Of a stretch of DNA of 64,000 nucleotides, positions 1 through 10,882 are shown one piece after another. The notes below the pieces were generated by a model, which saw only the letters and a list, made by a program, of their open reading frames with translations, made no database searches and was not told the DNA's origin. The position numbers and the translations under genes are program-made. Every line of letters starts with the position of its first letter. Within the stretch, counting starts at the first letter, position 1. Source of the stretch: Corylus avellana (taxonomy: Eukaryota; Streptophyta; Magnoliopsida; Fagales; Betulaceae); contig NC_081542.1 of NCBI RefSeq assembly GCF_901000735.1, forward strand, positions 20,847,093-20,911,092. The letters are read 5' to 3'.

Positions 1-457
1 TGTAGATCGGAGTGTAGTCCGAACCCATATGTTATTTCATGTTTTTTGTTGTTTAAGTGTCGTGGCAGTCCAGATGGGCGCCGTCAGTCTGTTTTATTTT
101 CTAACTGACTTTATGTTGTTATTTTATTAGGGTTAGAGTTTTGAGAGTCTTTATTTCGTTATTTTATTAGGTTTATAGTTTTCGAGGTATTTATGTCATA
201 TTTTATTAGGTTTTGGGTTTTGGGCTATAAATATATGCTTATAGCCTCCATAAAAGATCAGCTGATGTTGATTATTGATTTTTATTAATGAGAATTACTC
301 AAAGTCGAGTTTATTCTTTTATTTTCCTTCAAAACCTAGAGAGTATCTACTTTTGTTAATAAGATTTTTAAGATCATTGATAGAATCAAGATCTAGAAGT
401 ATTTATCCACTGTTTATTGATGTTCTTCGCTGCAGCCCACTAAGTCACGCTGCATCA
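1..457 (+). repeat. 5' LTR of a non-autonomous LTR retrotransposon (element 1)
   Basis: The left end is cut by the window edge by about three bases: the matching copy at 1462 begins TGATGTAGAT, and this one begins TGTAGATC at base 1. It ends ...CTGCATCA at 457, directly before a tRNA-Met primer site. A TATA-like CTATAAATATA lies near 223-235 and is a plausible LTR promoter. The 3' copy at 1462-2318 matches along its length apart from one insertion. The LTRs at 26836 and 28949 share the TATA region and the 3' half, so both elements belong to one family. Confidence 0.85.
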
Positions 458-1461
458 ATTGGTATCAGAGCTCAATTACTTTCCATGAATGGGGAGGAGC
501 AACTGCTTTGCAGACATGAACGAGGTGCATGTGCGCACAGAGACAACACATAAGGAGCAACCGACAATTCGCTTGTGGCACATGAGTTGTGGGCCGAACG
601 GTTGTCGTCGCCAACTAAGACTGCGATTCACAGAGACGGAAGGCAAATCTATTGCTGAACATTGGCAACACACGAAGGATAGATTTAGAGCTATGAGGTA
701 TCAAATTGAAGATCTCACTACCCAATTATCCAACTTATGTGGTCAATATGGGAATAGATCTAGAAACCCATTTGCGGAGCACCGAACGCACGGACGTTAG
801 CACATTTCACAGTCTCATGCCAATCGGTGGGTGAGAAGATTCAAATTCGAAATACTAGAATTCTAAGGTTGCTTGCAACCCAAAGAGTTTCTTGTGACAA
901 AAAAAAAAAAATAGAAAAAATCTACAAAAAGAAGGTTCCTAGAGAGGCGGTAGAGATTAGGAGTCAATCGGTCATGGAGGAGAAAGATGGCTTTATTGAA
1001 GAATATTGCTCGATAGATTGGGCCTCTCCACCAATCTATGACATCTATCCCAATGAAGAGGAGTTGTTAGAAAAAGGTAAATCTCTCGAATACACATCAT
1101 GTGCTTGATAAGAGCCCCGAAGATAAAGCCTTTGATTTGAGTATAGCGCCAATTAACTATGTTGATTTCATCGGGGTAGATGCTATGTTGTCAAATTCTT
1201 CTAACCAAATTTGTGATGAGATCTGTATGGCGGGAGAGAGACGAGAAGAGCATGACAAGCTTGACGTTTGGCAAGTGATGCGCGGGGCATTCAAGATTAT
1301 CATCACTGTCTCCCGAAGATTAGGCGCATCACGTGTATTGTGGGCCGTTGCCGTGTCTTGGTCTTGAAGAAGGGTGAATGGAACGAGTTGACAGGGCACC
1401 CAAAAGACTGCGGGAAGAACCCATTGAATTTGAGGACGAATTCTCTCCAACTTGAGGAGAA
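458..1461 (+). mobile_element. Internal region of element 1: primer site, degenerate gag, polypurine tract
   Basis: TGGTATCAGAGC at 460-471 is the classic plant initiator-tRNA-Met primer binding site. The roughly 1 kb interior is far too short for gag-pol. It holds broken frames: one around 680-770 reads like the coiled N-terminal part of a Ty3-type Gag (RYQIEDLTTQLSNL), and an acidic stretch at about 960-1250 has a counterpart in element 2. No protease, reverse transcriptase or integrase is seen. The purine-rich GAGGAGAA at 1454-1461 is the polypurine tract next to the 3' LTR. The best reading is a TR-GAG or LARD-like element that depends on proteins made elsewhere. The frames are broken by stops, so no functional protein is claimed. 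Confidence 0.7.
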
Positions 1462-2318
1462 TGATGTAGATCAGAGTGTAGTCTGAACCCATATGTTATT
1501 TTATGTTTTTGTCGTTTAAGTGTCGTGGCTGTCCGGACGGGCGCCATCAGTTTGTTTTATTTTCTAGCCGACTTTATGTTTTTATTTTATTAAGGTTAGG
1601 GTTTTGGAAGTCTTTATTTCGTTATTTTATTAGGTTTAGAGTTTTGAGATTATTTATGTCATATTTTATTAGGTTTTGGGTTTGGGGGTATAAATATATG
1701 TTTATAGCCTCCAGAAAACATCAGTTGATGTTGATTATTGATTTTTATTAAGGGTTAAATACTAAAAACATCCTAGGGTTTGGACACTTTATTTTTTCCC
1801 CATTAGGTTTTGATTTGTATCACAGAAAGTATCTGCGATTTTGATAAAGACCAAAATGGTCATTCTATCTATTGACCGTTAGTTGACTTAACAAAAGTCC
1901 ACGTCATTGACACGTAGACCAATTAAAGTTCGACACCTGACATAAGTGGCTGCGTCATCAGTGATGACGTGGCCACCTAATTAAATTTTTTATTTTTTAA
2001 TATATATATATATTTTCAAAAAAAAAAAAAGGAAAAAACTATCGCTAATCGCTTATCCCCGCTCGATGGGGTAGTTAATTGGGGGTGGTCACCCCTTAAC
2101 CACTCATTGGGGGGTGAAGTTTCTAAACACCCCTTGATTATTGATTTTTATTAATAAGAATTACTTAGAGTTGAGTTTATTCTTCTATTTTCCTTCAAAA
2201 CTTAGAAAGTACCTACTTTTGTTAAAAAGATAAGATCATTGATAAATTAAGATCTAGAACTATTTATTTGTTGCTTATTGATGTTCTTCGTTACAGCCCA
2301 CTAAGTCACACTGCATCA
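1462..2318 (+). repeat. 3' LTR of element 1, interrupted by an insertion
   Basis: Starts TGATGTAGATCAGAG and ends CTGCATCA. It matches 1-457 except for a 382-bp insertion plus a 21-bp duplication in the middle (see 1752-2133). The bases after the LTR are CGATC; the left target-site copy lies outside the window, so the duplication cannot be checked. Confidence 0.85.
1752..2133. mobile_element. 382-bp insertion bounded by 21-bp direct repeats
   Basis: Comparison with the uninterrupted LTR at 1-457 shows that 1752-2133 is extra and that a 21-bp host segment is present on both sides (1731-1751 and 2134-2154). The insert begins GGGTTAAATACTAAAAAC and holds an AT run and an A run near 2005-2030. 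The ends are not obvious inverted repeats. The class is unknown. The duplication is too long for DNA transposons or LTR elements and fits a target-primed retroposon or a repair event better. Confidence 0.65.
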
Positions 2319-2955
2319 CGATCCCAATCAGCATGGCTTAAAGGGGCAGGCCTCAAAGAATTATTTTGAATGATGATCTATTGGGAAGCAGAAGGAGCCC
2401 AAATCCATGTATCAGGGGCAGATCTGCTCGGGAGGTGTATGTTCAAAACCTTTGCACCGAAGAGGCATCAAACAGGTGATGCAAGAGAGGGATATTCCAG
2501 CTACGGGAAGAGGGTAAAATAAAGTCAGAAATGATAATATTAGGAGGAAAGTTAAGGGCTGGATTTGGAATAGGTTTAAAATTGGGCACGGATGGGATCC
2601 AAGGAGAGGACATAACATTAAGGCCTACACCTGAAGCGATAGCCCAACAAGCCCCATTGTTACAATTTAATGTGCCATTCTAATTAAATGTTTATTTTGG
2701 TTGTATTTTATTAAACTCTAGTTTGTAGTAGGTGATGTATGTATTGTGAAGCCGTGTGTGTGGTTCTAGAATCTACTTTTCTAATAATGTGTGCTTGACT
2801 TTTGTATTGAGCAGCAGATGAAAAGAGCGAGAATATGCAGAAAAATGAGAAGAGAACCGAGAGATATCTAGCAGCTTTCTTCAGAAAAATTGCTCCCCTG
2901 TTTTTTCTCTGTTTTTTCCCTTGCCTTTATTCATTTCTGCAGCAGGTTTTTCTTC
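2319..2955. other. No assignable gene; probable old repeat debris
   Basis: Moderate GC with short open stretches on both strands (for example 2520-2680 on the plus strand), none carrying a motif I recognise. Flanked by element 1 and a LINE fragment, so most likely degraded transposon sequence. Confidence 0.4.
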
Positions 2956-3200
2956 TTATTCTCTTGTGTTTCCCTTCTCTAATTTACTACCCATTGAGAA
3001 GTGTCTTGCTGGAACATCCAGCCAACACCCCTCCATCACCACTTTCCTATGCTTTAGGATTCCCTTCCAAATCCAAGAAGCATCGGATTTAAAGGGGGCT
3101 TCAAGAAAAGAATAATTCCTCAAATACTTTGCTTTTAGTGTGTCAAACCAAAGCAAAGAGCTGCTAGCCAGGATGGGAAAGTCAATAGGTTGAAACCCCT
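2956..3200 (-). pseudogene. Fragment of LINE reverse-transcriptase polyprotein (C-terminal side)
   Basis: On the minus strand this reads LLWFDTLKAKYLRNYSFL, then SDASWIWKGILKHR, a pattern typical of the region between the reverse transcriptase core and the zinc-binding and RNase H domains of plant L1-type LINEs. The comparable part of the LINE in gene B lies near 40000-40100. Only about 65 residues remain and the upstream frame is short, so it is a dead fragment. Confidence 0.55.
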
Positions 3201-3983
3201 TGTAGACAAGAAATCAATAATTCCTCAAATACTTGAACAAGGCTTTGCGTAGATAATCAGTTAAGTACGCTTTTTAAATGAATAAGGAAATGGGAAAGTC
3301 ACAATAAATTTGGTCCATCTTCTTCTCAGTGTTTGCAGTGGCAGTGCTCGGGGTTTGTACGTGTGCATCGTGGTGCGGTCGTGTTCGCCTTGGGGCTTTC
3401 TGATTAGGCCTCGTAACTTCGTTGACTGACCAAGGTTTGGATTGCCTTTGTTATTTTCCTATTAGTCACTCTTCATGCAAATATAATATCATTATAATCA
3501 TTAATTAATTCCTTTATTTCTATCTGATTAATTTATCTTCTTGCGAAAGAAAGAAAAAATAGAAGATGCTGATCCTCAACTTATGGTCTCTCTTTAAATT
3601 ACTCGTACCAAAAGCTTTAAAGCTGATTAAAAAATAAAAAATAAACTTAGTTATTTAACTTATATTCTAATTAACCCTCCCTTTCACATTTTGGGTTAAT
3701 TAAAATTTTCTTTAATAAGTGAAGCATCACACGTAGAAATGTAGAACATTTAATTGAAATATGAGCAGAATGATGGAGACAATAATATCTCTGAACTAAT
3801 ATCATGTTATATCAACATTTATCCTAAACATTTAAGTTAATTAAAATGAATTAATTTAATAGTTTATATTTTAAGATTGAGGAGTCTCATTTCGTCAAAA
3901 TTCAGCCCTAGTTGAGCGATCTTCAACAAGATTTGGCCAACTGGAACATAGCTAAGCTAGTACAGGGTCCAAGATTTGTCGAA
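3201..3983. other. AT-rich stretch with a short conserved upstream motif
   Basis: No gene seen. The stretch around 3400-3445 (TTCGTTGACTGACCAAGG, then TTTGGATTG) resembles 62585-62621, upstream of pseudogene D. It is therefore probably a remnant of the shared upstream region of the ankyrin family. Confidence 0.4.
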
Positions 3984-4032
3984 ATGAAGGAGATGGATAT
4001 AGAGGAGCCAAGCTCAAGCGAAACTAATGAGG
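3984..4032 (+). pseudogene. Orphan first exon of an ankyrin membrane-protein gene
   Basis: ATG at 3984 opens a 16-codon frame ending PSSSETNEG, followed by the donor GGTAAGT at 4033. The end of exon 1 of gene B (36078-36105) encodes the same PSSSETNEG and uses the same phase-1 splice position, and the intron starts also match (TGCTCTCTTT, then ATCATATG). No exon 2 follows within 5 kb, so this is a detached exon left by a broken duplication. It cannot encode a protein alone. Confidence 0.65.
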
Positions 4033-4159
4033 GTAAGTGCTCTCTTTTTTCTATCATCATATGGCATTAATATTGTAAATATAGTAGTTAGGGCTATATG
4101 TTTCTCATCTAAGTACAATTTTCTGTATGAGTAAATATACGTACAATTTTATTATCTGC

Positions 4160-4360
4160 AGTACGTACAGGGACGGAGCCAGAAACTATTATGGCTAGGG
4201 GCTAAGAATCAAAAATATTTTGCTGCTAAGGGCCGGTTGGCTTGAAAAAAAAAAAAAAAAAATTACTTATAATTTCTTTTTTTATCTTAGATTTTTTTTG
4301 TTCTTAGGAATTTTGGGGGAGGAGGACATGGCCTATAGCAGTCCCCCCCTCCCTGTCTGC
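4160..4360. repeat. Possible MITE-like repeat
   Basis: Starts near CAGGGACGGAGCCAG, a motif common at ends of dispersed plant repeats, and contains A and T runs plus a C-rich tail (GTCCCCCCCTCCC). I cannot define both ends or a target duplication. Confidence 0.3.
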
Positions 4361-4751
4361 AGACATGTGAGACAGTTTTTGAATATAAAGTATTTTTTCC
4401 ATGGAAGAAGAGAAAAATTCACTTTAAGGTTAGAAATTCCCAATAACATAAATTAGTTATTCCAAATAACTAACAGCATTTCCAACGATAGTAACTAAAA
4501 TACTTAGTCTAGAAGTGGAAATTTCTATTTTAGTTACGCCCTTTTTTATATATACTCAACATATTTTTTATTTTATTTAAATATTATTTTTTTCAGAATT
4601 TTTTATTTTATTGATGTAATGAATAGTTATAAATAGTTATTTTATTAAATTACCAGTTATCTCAAAAGTTTAAGCTTATAGAAAGAGATAAAATTTAATC
4701 ATTTAATCATTATTTTAACACTCCCTTCACGTGTGAACTCAAACTTTATCT

Positions 4752-4851
4752 NNNNNNNNNNNNNNNNNNNNNNNNNNNNNNNNNNNNNNNNNNNNNNNNN
4801 NNNNNNNNNNNNNNNNNNNNNNNNNNNNNNNNNNNNNNNNNNNNNNNNNNN
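4752..4851. other. Assembly gap (100 N)
   Basis: Exactly 100 N, the usual placeholder for unknown length. The flanks share no obvious overlap. Confidence 0.98.
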
Positions 4852-5759
4852 AGGACGTAACCAAAATTTATTATATTTTATTATTGTAATCTTTTGAAAT
4901 AATTAATCATTCAAAATAATATTATAAAAAGAATTTTAAGTTTCAACATTATTTTCACAATTTACCTGCAATTGATAAGTCTGAATTTTTTATTTTTTTA
5001 TTTTTTTTGGATAACGACTATTCTAATTAATGGCATTGCTAAATGAGATAAGGATACCTACATAACTACATTCTATTATTGTGATCCATAAATAGGCTCA
5101 GCAGGATCACGTGGAGCCGTGGAGGTCCTGTTGTTATCGTCTTAATTACTTGATTGTTTGCATTGATAATGATTGAATGTATCTAAGCAGCAAAGGGGAT
5201 TGCGATTGATAAAATACTAGTAGCAAAAAAAAAAAAAATAATAAAATAAAATAAAATAAAATAAAAGCTAAGAAGTCAATGACCTAGCCGTGGATAGAGA
5301 CGTGATTCGTTGAAATTTGCTGTAGATTTGAAACTAATCGGGACAGTGACTTTTCATATATATTGTCTTATAATAGCCTGAGATGTTATTTTGTATGTAT
5401 TTTGGCATTGTACTTAACATTTTGCCCAATTTAATTGTTATATCAATGAAGAGATAATTTATTAATAAGTCATGAACTTGATCATAATTTTTCTCAAATA
5501 AGTTCAGAAGAAAAAATCTTAGTTTCCATCAACATTGGGTAGAGACCTTAAATCGTGAGTGACCTTAAGAGAGGATAATTTTAAGAGTATTGCTATAAAT
5601 TAAACTTTTATCTCATCACTATTCCACACTACTCACATGGACTAATTCCATACTCCAACGTTTTAATTATCTCCCTTTCATCCTGCAACATTTGGTGTAT
5701 AAAAATAAGGTTTTTTAGTTGCAGCACAAATCTGATTTGATTTTATTATAATCAATTAC
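4852..5759. other. AT-rich intergenic DNA, no gene seen
   Basis: Only AT-rich DNA, with an (AAAAT)n-like run near 5226-5265. A short piece near 5095-5165 (GGATCACGTGGAG, then GTTGTTATCGTC and TTGTTTGCATTG) resembles the repeated upstream modules at 9090-9130 and 50500-50545. Confidence 0.5.
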
Positions 5760-6130
5760 AACCAATCCTGAAATAAAATCGAACAAATACCTGCATAAAG
5801 AGTGATGTACATACGACAAGATGATGAACCAACAGACTAATAAGTTAACATGAAATGGAAAAATACAATAAAAAAAGAAGAAATAAAATCGACAAGAGAC
5901 TGATCAATTAATATGAGACGACAAACAATTAACTCTATAGAAAGATATGTATCATATGATAATAAATCAACAAAAGACTGACCAGTTAATAGGAGGCAAA
6001 CAGTTAGCTGTATAGAAAGATATGTATGATAGGATAATAAATCAACAATGGACTCATCAGTTAATATGAGAGAAACAAATATCTGTATAGAAAGATATGT
6101 ATCATAGGATAAATCAATTCAATACGAGAA
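5760..6130. repeat. Degenerate 75-bp tandem repeat, upstream block copy 1
   Basis: Repeating unit containing GATATGTAT, GATAATAAATCAACAA, GACTGATCAGTTAATATGAG and CTGTATAGAAA. GATATG starts at 5944, 6019 and 6094, giving a clean 75-bp period, with weaker units further left. Related arrays occur at about 9350-9720 and 50750-51130, in the same order relative to later motifs, so the whole upstream block is duplicated. Confidence 0.75.
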
Positions 6131-6698
6131 ATTGATGGCATGTTTTATTTATTTATTTTTAATAACAATGCTTCTTCATTTATTCATCTCATAAAAATAA
6201 GGACATAAATTTTCTTCAAACCAGTCTAGAGGAAATATCCTCCAACCAATTTAAAACAGTGCCAAGTGTCTATAAACATTTAAAACGCACATTAAATTCT
6301 TAAGTATTAATTGCAGTTTATTAACTTAGACTAATGTTTTAAATATTTATAGATACTTTGCACTATTTTAAATGAGTTGGGGAATATTTCCTGCAAATCA
6401 GTTTGAAAGAAATTTCTGTCTTAAAAAATAAAGCATGTTGCTTTGACAAGAATATCATAAATATAATGAGAAACTTATTCCGTCAAAATTTGAGCTATAC
6501 TTTGTTTAACTCTTTGAATGTCTCTATTCCAATTAGTTTCTAGATTTGCAGCATATTTCAATGAATCATGTCTTTGGCCACTGCTCGATCCATCACAACT
6601 TTCTCAAATAGACAATAATTTTCTAGCTTTTTTTATCTTCGCTACAAATGCATTTATAGTACATTCCTAGCTTTTAGAGGTGTACAATAATTATTATT

Positions 6699-7128
6699 GG
6701 GAAAATTACAGTTTACCTCCTCAAAGTTGATAGCGTTTTTCAATTCGAACATCAAAGTTTCAATTTTTGCAATCCACCCCCACAAAGTTCCAATTTTTTT
6801 CAATTCGACCAATATTATCCCAAAATTCCTATATTGCCCCTGATTTTTATTTTTATTTTTATTTTTTTATGAAAAAGAAAACAAATTTGTGGGTGCAAAA
6901 ATGGCCAGATGGGCAAAGGGTGGCTACGACCACCCCGATTTTTTTTAAAAAAAATTTTTTATGAAAAATAAAAAAATAAAAATTAGGGGCAATATGGGAA
7001 GTTTTGGATACAATTGGTTAAATTGCAAAAATTTGAAACTTTGGGGGGGTGGATTGCAAAAATTGAAACTTTGGTGTTCGAATTGAAAAACGTTATCAAC
7101 TTTTGGGAGGGTAAACTGTAATTTTCCC
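6699..7128. mobile_element. MULE-like MITE with long terminal inverted repeats
   Basis: About 80 bp at each end are inverted copies (GGGAAAATTACAGTTTACC at the left; the mirror GGTAAACTGTAATTTTCCC at the right). The central part is AT-rich with no coding capacity. The 9-bp duplication ATTATTATT flanks it at 6690-6698 and 7129-7137, the size expected for Mutator-like elements. The paralogous blocks near 9835 and 51245 have a single ATTATTATT and no insert, which are clean empty sites. Confidence 0.88.
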
Positions 7129-7137
7129 ATTATTATT

Positions 7138-7688
7138 TGACTATACTTAATCTAAATCACTGAAACTAAAAGGAATCATACGAAAGGCAATGGATGTTTA
7201 GTTTTGTGTCCATGCACGTAATTAGCCCTAGGTTTAGTATCTATCTCTTCCATTGCACTAACAACTAAGGTCCCTTGTTTTATGGTCCACACAAAAATTG
7301 ACGGGTCAGAATAAAAAAAAGGTGTCTCACAGTAGGTCAAGAAATTGATCCCACCAAGCTATCTTCTTAGCCAGTTATTACTTTTATCTAAAATAAACAA
7401 GCAAAACATTAAAAAAAACCCTTGCATCTCAAATGCAAAATACATTTTTGTTGCATTCACAACTACATGTAGCGCACACTATTCACACATTCATCTCATT
7501 AATATACTATTTCTCTATCTACATCTCTATTTTCCCAAAATTTTCTTCTACTATTACTCTTCCATGTCTCTTTTTTCCTAAAATTTGCTCACACTATTTC
7601 TCTCTACATCTCTTTTTCTTCCCAAAAAGTTGAAAAATAGGATCTTTATAAAAAATACAATCCTTATAAAAAAAATAAAATTAAATGC

Positions 7689-7719
<31 letters not shown>

Positions 7720-8209
7720 ATAATCGGATGTATGATGCCTTTTAAAACTCATTAGTAAAGCTAGACAAAGTAAGTTTTGATTAGTCATTTTTCATAAAAA
7801 TATACATCAACCAATTTGAATGCTCTTAAACCATGAACTTACATCTATTTTACTCTGCCTTTTTTACTTTGCTCCACTTTGTTTGGATTTTAGAAATCCC
7901 CAAATACTTATATCTAACCTTTAGACAATATTTGATTTGTACAGTTTACTTAATCTTAAAATGTGAAACGAGGACCACTAATTGGCCAGTTATATATTTA
8001 TTTTTTCCTCGCCCTCTGGTCGTCAAACTATAGACATTTTGCTTTGTTATCCAAGTACACACAGACTGATCAACTGGATCACATAGAGGGCAGTACCCAT
8101 ATAATTTATGGTTTTTTTTTGGGGGGGAAACATTATAATTTCGGGTTGTTAAGAGGTGTTGTTATAATTTTGAACTGACTTGACTGTTTGCATATATTGT
8201 GATCATATG
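7138..8209. other. AT-rich intergenic DNA, no gene seen
   Basis: 7138-7190 continues the duplicated upstream block (compare about 9850-9900). The rest contains T-rich and C/T-rich stretches and an A run at about 7690-7718. Short open frames are phenylalanine and leucine rich from T-tracts and carry no motif. Confidence 0.5.
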
Positions 8210-8430
8210 AAGGGCCAGTTTGGGTCTTTGAGGCGTTTTTATCTGTATGCATACTCCATTCATTAATTTAGTAGGTACATGCTTCTGATCATATGACACC
8301 TGGCACTTAATCAATCATACATACATACATACATCCTTCCTGATCATGCATGACTTGATACGTGACGTCATTCTCCAACGAAAGCACTTCAATTCTTACG
8401 TATTGTAGGTGGAAGAAAGTTTATTGTACG
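8210..8430 (+). promoter_or_regulatory. Truncated copy of the family promoter block
   Basis: Contains, in order, GCATACTCCATTCATTAATTT, GCTTCTGATCATATGACA and ACGTGACGTCATTCTCC, then AACGAAAGCACTT and GGAAGAAAG. The same order occurs upstream of first exon E (22720-22835) and partly upstream of gene C (53045-53110). The TGACGTCA core is a typical bZIP (TGA/as-1 type) site. No TATA box or exon follows closely, so this promoter copy is probably detached. Confidence 0.5.
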
Positions 8431-9019
8431 TTTATTTATTTAATTGTTGTTGGTAAAATATATATAATTAAAAAATAAAATAAAATAAAAAAATAAAATA
8501 AAAAAAGAAGAAGAAGAAGGTATCCAACTGTGTTAGTGAGAAAGAAGAAGTCCTATTTTTTATCAATTAAGGATGCCATGTTTCAAACGTCCAGAGTTAC
8601 GGATAAATATTATTTAGGAAAATAAATCTTCAAATTATTCATTCAATACTCAATTGTAAGTAGCCGAAGGGTTAGTTACCTGACTATCTCCTCCATTATA
8701 CAATTAACAACTGTCGGGTCAGAAGAAAAGAAAGTGTATTCACTCGTCAAGAAATTGATAATGTTTATTATATATGGTGGGATTGATTCTCAGCAAAAAA
8801 ACTAAATCACAATATGACATGCAATATATTAAGTTAATTAATTTTCTACTTTCAATTTGTGTAAATTTGGTTAAACGTATAAATTAATGCGTTATTAATT
8901 GACGTAAATGAGATTTTTTTCTGTATGTAGAGGCGGACCATTAAGGATGAATCATATTAATTTCCTGTTTTCTTTCTTCTTCTATTTTCCTTTCACTTTG
9001 AGTATCATTTTAAATTTTA

Positions 9020-9990
9020 TCACTCCACTTACCCCAAAATCAGTATTAAAACAAAAATTCAAATATATAATATTGGAATTGTTGAGAGGGTGCTATTATC
9101 GTCTGACCTGGCTGCTTGCATTGTTCAATCTTCTCTTGCGATCCACACACGGACTCAACGGTACATTTATTATGTTGCATCAGTTTTTGGTTGAGGTGTT
9201 ATTATCGTCTGACATGCACACATGACTGTTTGCATACTAAATTCCTTTTTGTAATGGATTATTGTTTACTAATATGTATATTAAATTATTTTGATTGATT
9301 CTCATGGTGTATTTTCTACTTAATATACCTCGATAGAAAACTCAGTTAGCGATGTATAACATGATAATAAATCAGCTATAGACTTATAAGTTAATGTGAG
9401 ACGGACAAATACCTATTTAGAGAGCGATGTATGAGAGGATAATTAATCAACAATAGACCCATAAGTTTGAAAGAAATGATAATAGTGGAAGAATAGAAGA
9501 GACATAAAAATTTTATGTGGTCCGGTCTATTGATAAGTTTGCAATACTAATTGCTCTATTTATAGAACTTATCTATAAACAAATATGAAACAAACAAATA
9601 GCTGTATAGAAAGATATGTATGATAGGATAATAAATCAAGAAGAGATTGATCAGTTAATATGAGACAAACAAATAGCTGTATAGAAAAATATGTATGATA
9701 GGATAATCAAATCACGGAGAATAGAAAGATAAATTGAACCTTACGTATTGGAGACCCTTAATAAATTAATTCGAGTATGAGAAATAATGGATGGCATATA
9801 GATTGTACTAGCTAGTTTTAGAGGTGCACAACAATTATTATTTTACCATACTCAATCCAAATCACAAAAACTAAAAGAAATCATGAGAAAAGCAATGGGA
9901 ATGAGCTATATGGTGGTTCAGGATGAAAATTCACTTTTATTTTTGTTTTGAGAAATAATATTTATAAATGTCATAAAATTCAAACTTGTA
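9020..9990. repeat. Segmental duplication, upstream block copy 2
   Basis: About 950 bp closely matches 50350-51400 in the same orientation. Shared landmarks, in order: CCCCAAAATCAGTATTAAAA, TCTGACCTGGCTG, GACTCAACGGT, TATGTTGCATCAGTTTTT, the 75-bp tandem array, GTACTAGCTAGTTTTAGAGG, and GCAATGGGAATGAGCTATA. It lies about 2.6 kb upstream of gene A; its partner lies upstream of gene C. It is non-coding. Confidence 0.85.
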
Positions 9991-10485
9991 CAATGACGGA
10001 TATATAGTCAAGGAAAAAGTCGACGATCAAAGATTTTTTTTTTCCTTGGCGGTCAGAAATAGATCGCCAAGGAAAAAGTCGACGATCAAAGATTTTTTTT
10101 TTTTTTTTTTTTCACATTCTCTCCCTCCCATGACCATCTTGTCGGTAGGTGAAATTGAGAGTTCCTGTGGGGGCCTGCCGACCACCTGCCTTGCCAAATT
10201 GCCAATTGCCATCCTCGGATTCATGATCTTAACCCTAGCATTTTTCTAACAACAAATATGGCCAAGATTTACCCAATGCCACGTGTCCTAGATCTTGACT
10301 GCCACGTCGACAAAATCAGAGACAAATTGTAATTGGGTGCAGAAGTCCCCATACACATTTCACGTGTTGCCGACCTGATTGTCTGTCTTTCATTTCTTCT
10401 TCGTTGGGTAGGGACGTGGGCACCCACCTGATTATGGTAAATTATTATTTTACCATACTCCGTCATTTTAGGTCAATGACGGATA
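9991..10485. repeat. Unclassified segment bounded by 12-bp direct repeats, with an internal duplication
   Basis: CAATGACGGATA occurs at the left end (about 9991) and again near 10475. Inside, a segment of about 50 bp (CAAGGAAAAAGTCGACGATC, then AAAGATTTTT) occurs twice, at about 10010 and 10062. It contains no convincing gene. It could be a small insertion with its target duplication. Confidence 0.4.
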
Positions 10486-10637
10486 GGCCGCAGCAGAAGG
10501 CCATGGTGGTAACGTTGACAGCGATGGTAGGCAACGAGGGCATAGGGACAGATCTACCTAAGTTAAAAAGAAAAAAACATTTTAGGGGGTTGAGAGGGGG
10601 CAAATCGAACCCCTTATAGCTCCTCCCCAAAGCACTT

Positions 10638-10882
10638 AAAGCATGTTTGAGACTGTATTTTTGAAATATAAATTTTATGTCAAAAATAGTTGTTTTGGCA
10701 AAACTTCATTTTTTATTTTAAGATTCTGTCAAAAGTATGTTTTACCCATTTTTAGAGTAAAAAAGTCGAAGAAGTACTTTTAGAGTTTTTTACCAAACAG
10801 TCCAGCTTTTTGTTTTGCACAACTTTTTGGATATTAAAAATACTTTTCAACCTTCTTTAACGCAATCTCAAACATGTTTTTG
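10638..10882. mobile_element. Small MITE-like foldback element
   Basis: The ends read as inverted copies: AAAGCATGTTTGAGACTG at the left and CAATCTCAAACATGTTTTT at the right. The interior is AT-rich with AAGTACTTTTAGAG-like motifs. A related sequence (AAAGTATTTTTT, then CTTAAAAACTGTATTTTTCA) is found at about 17150-17320 and in its mirror copy. A target duplication is not clear. Confidence 0.5.

Noticed and set aside
460..471. Possible tRNA gene fragment
   Set aside because: TGGTATCAGAGC is complementary to the 3' end of initiator tRNA-Met and is an LTR retrotransposon primer site, not a tRNA gene; no cloverleaf around it.
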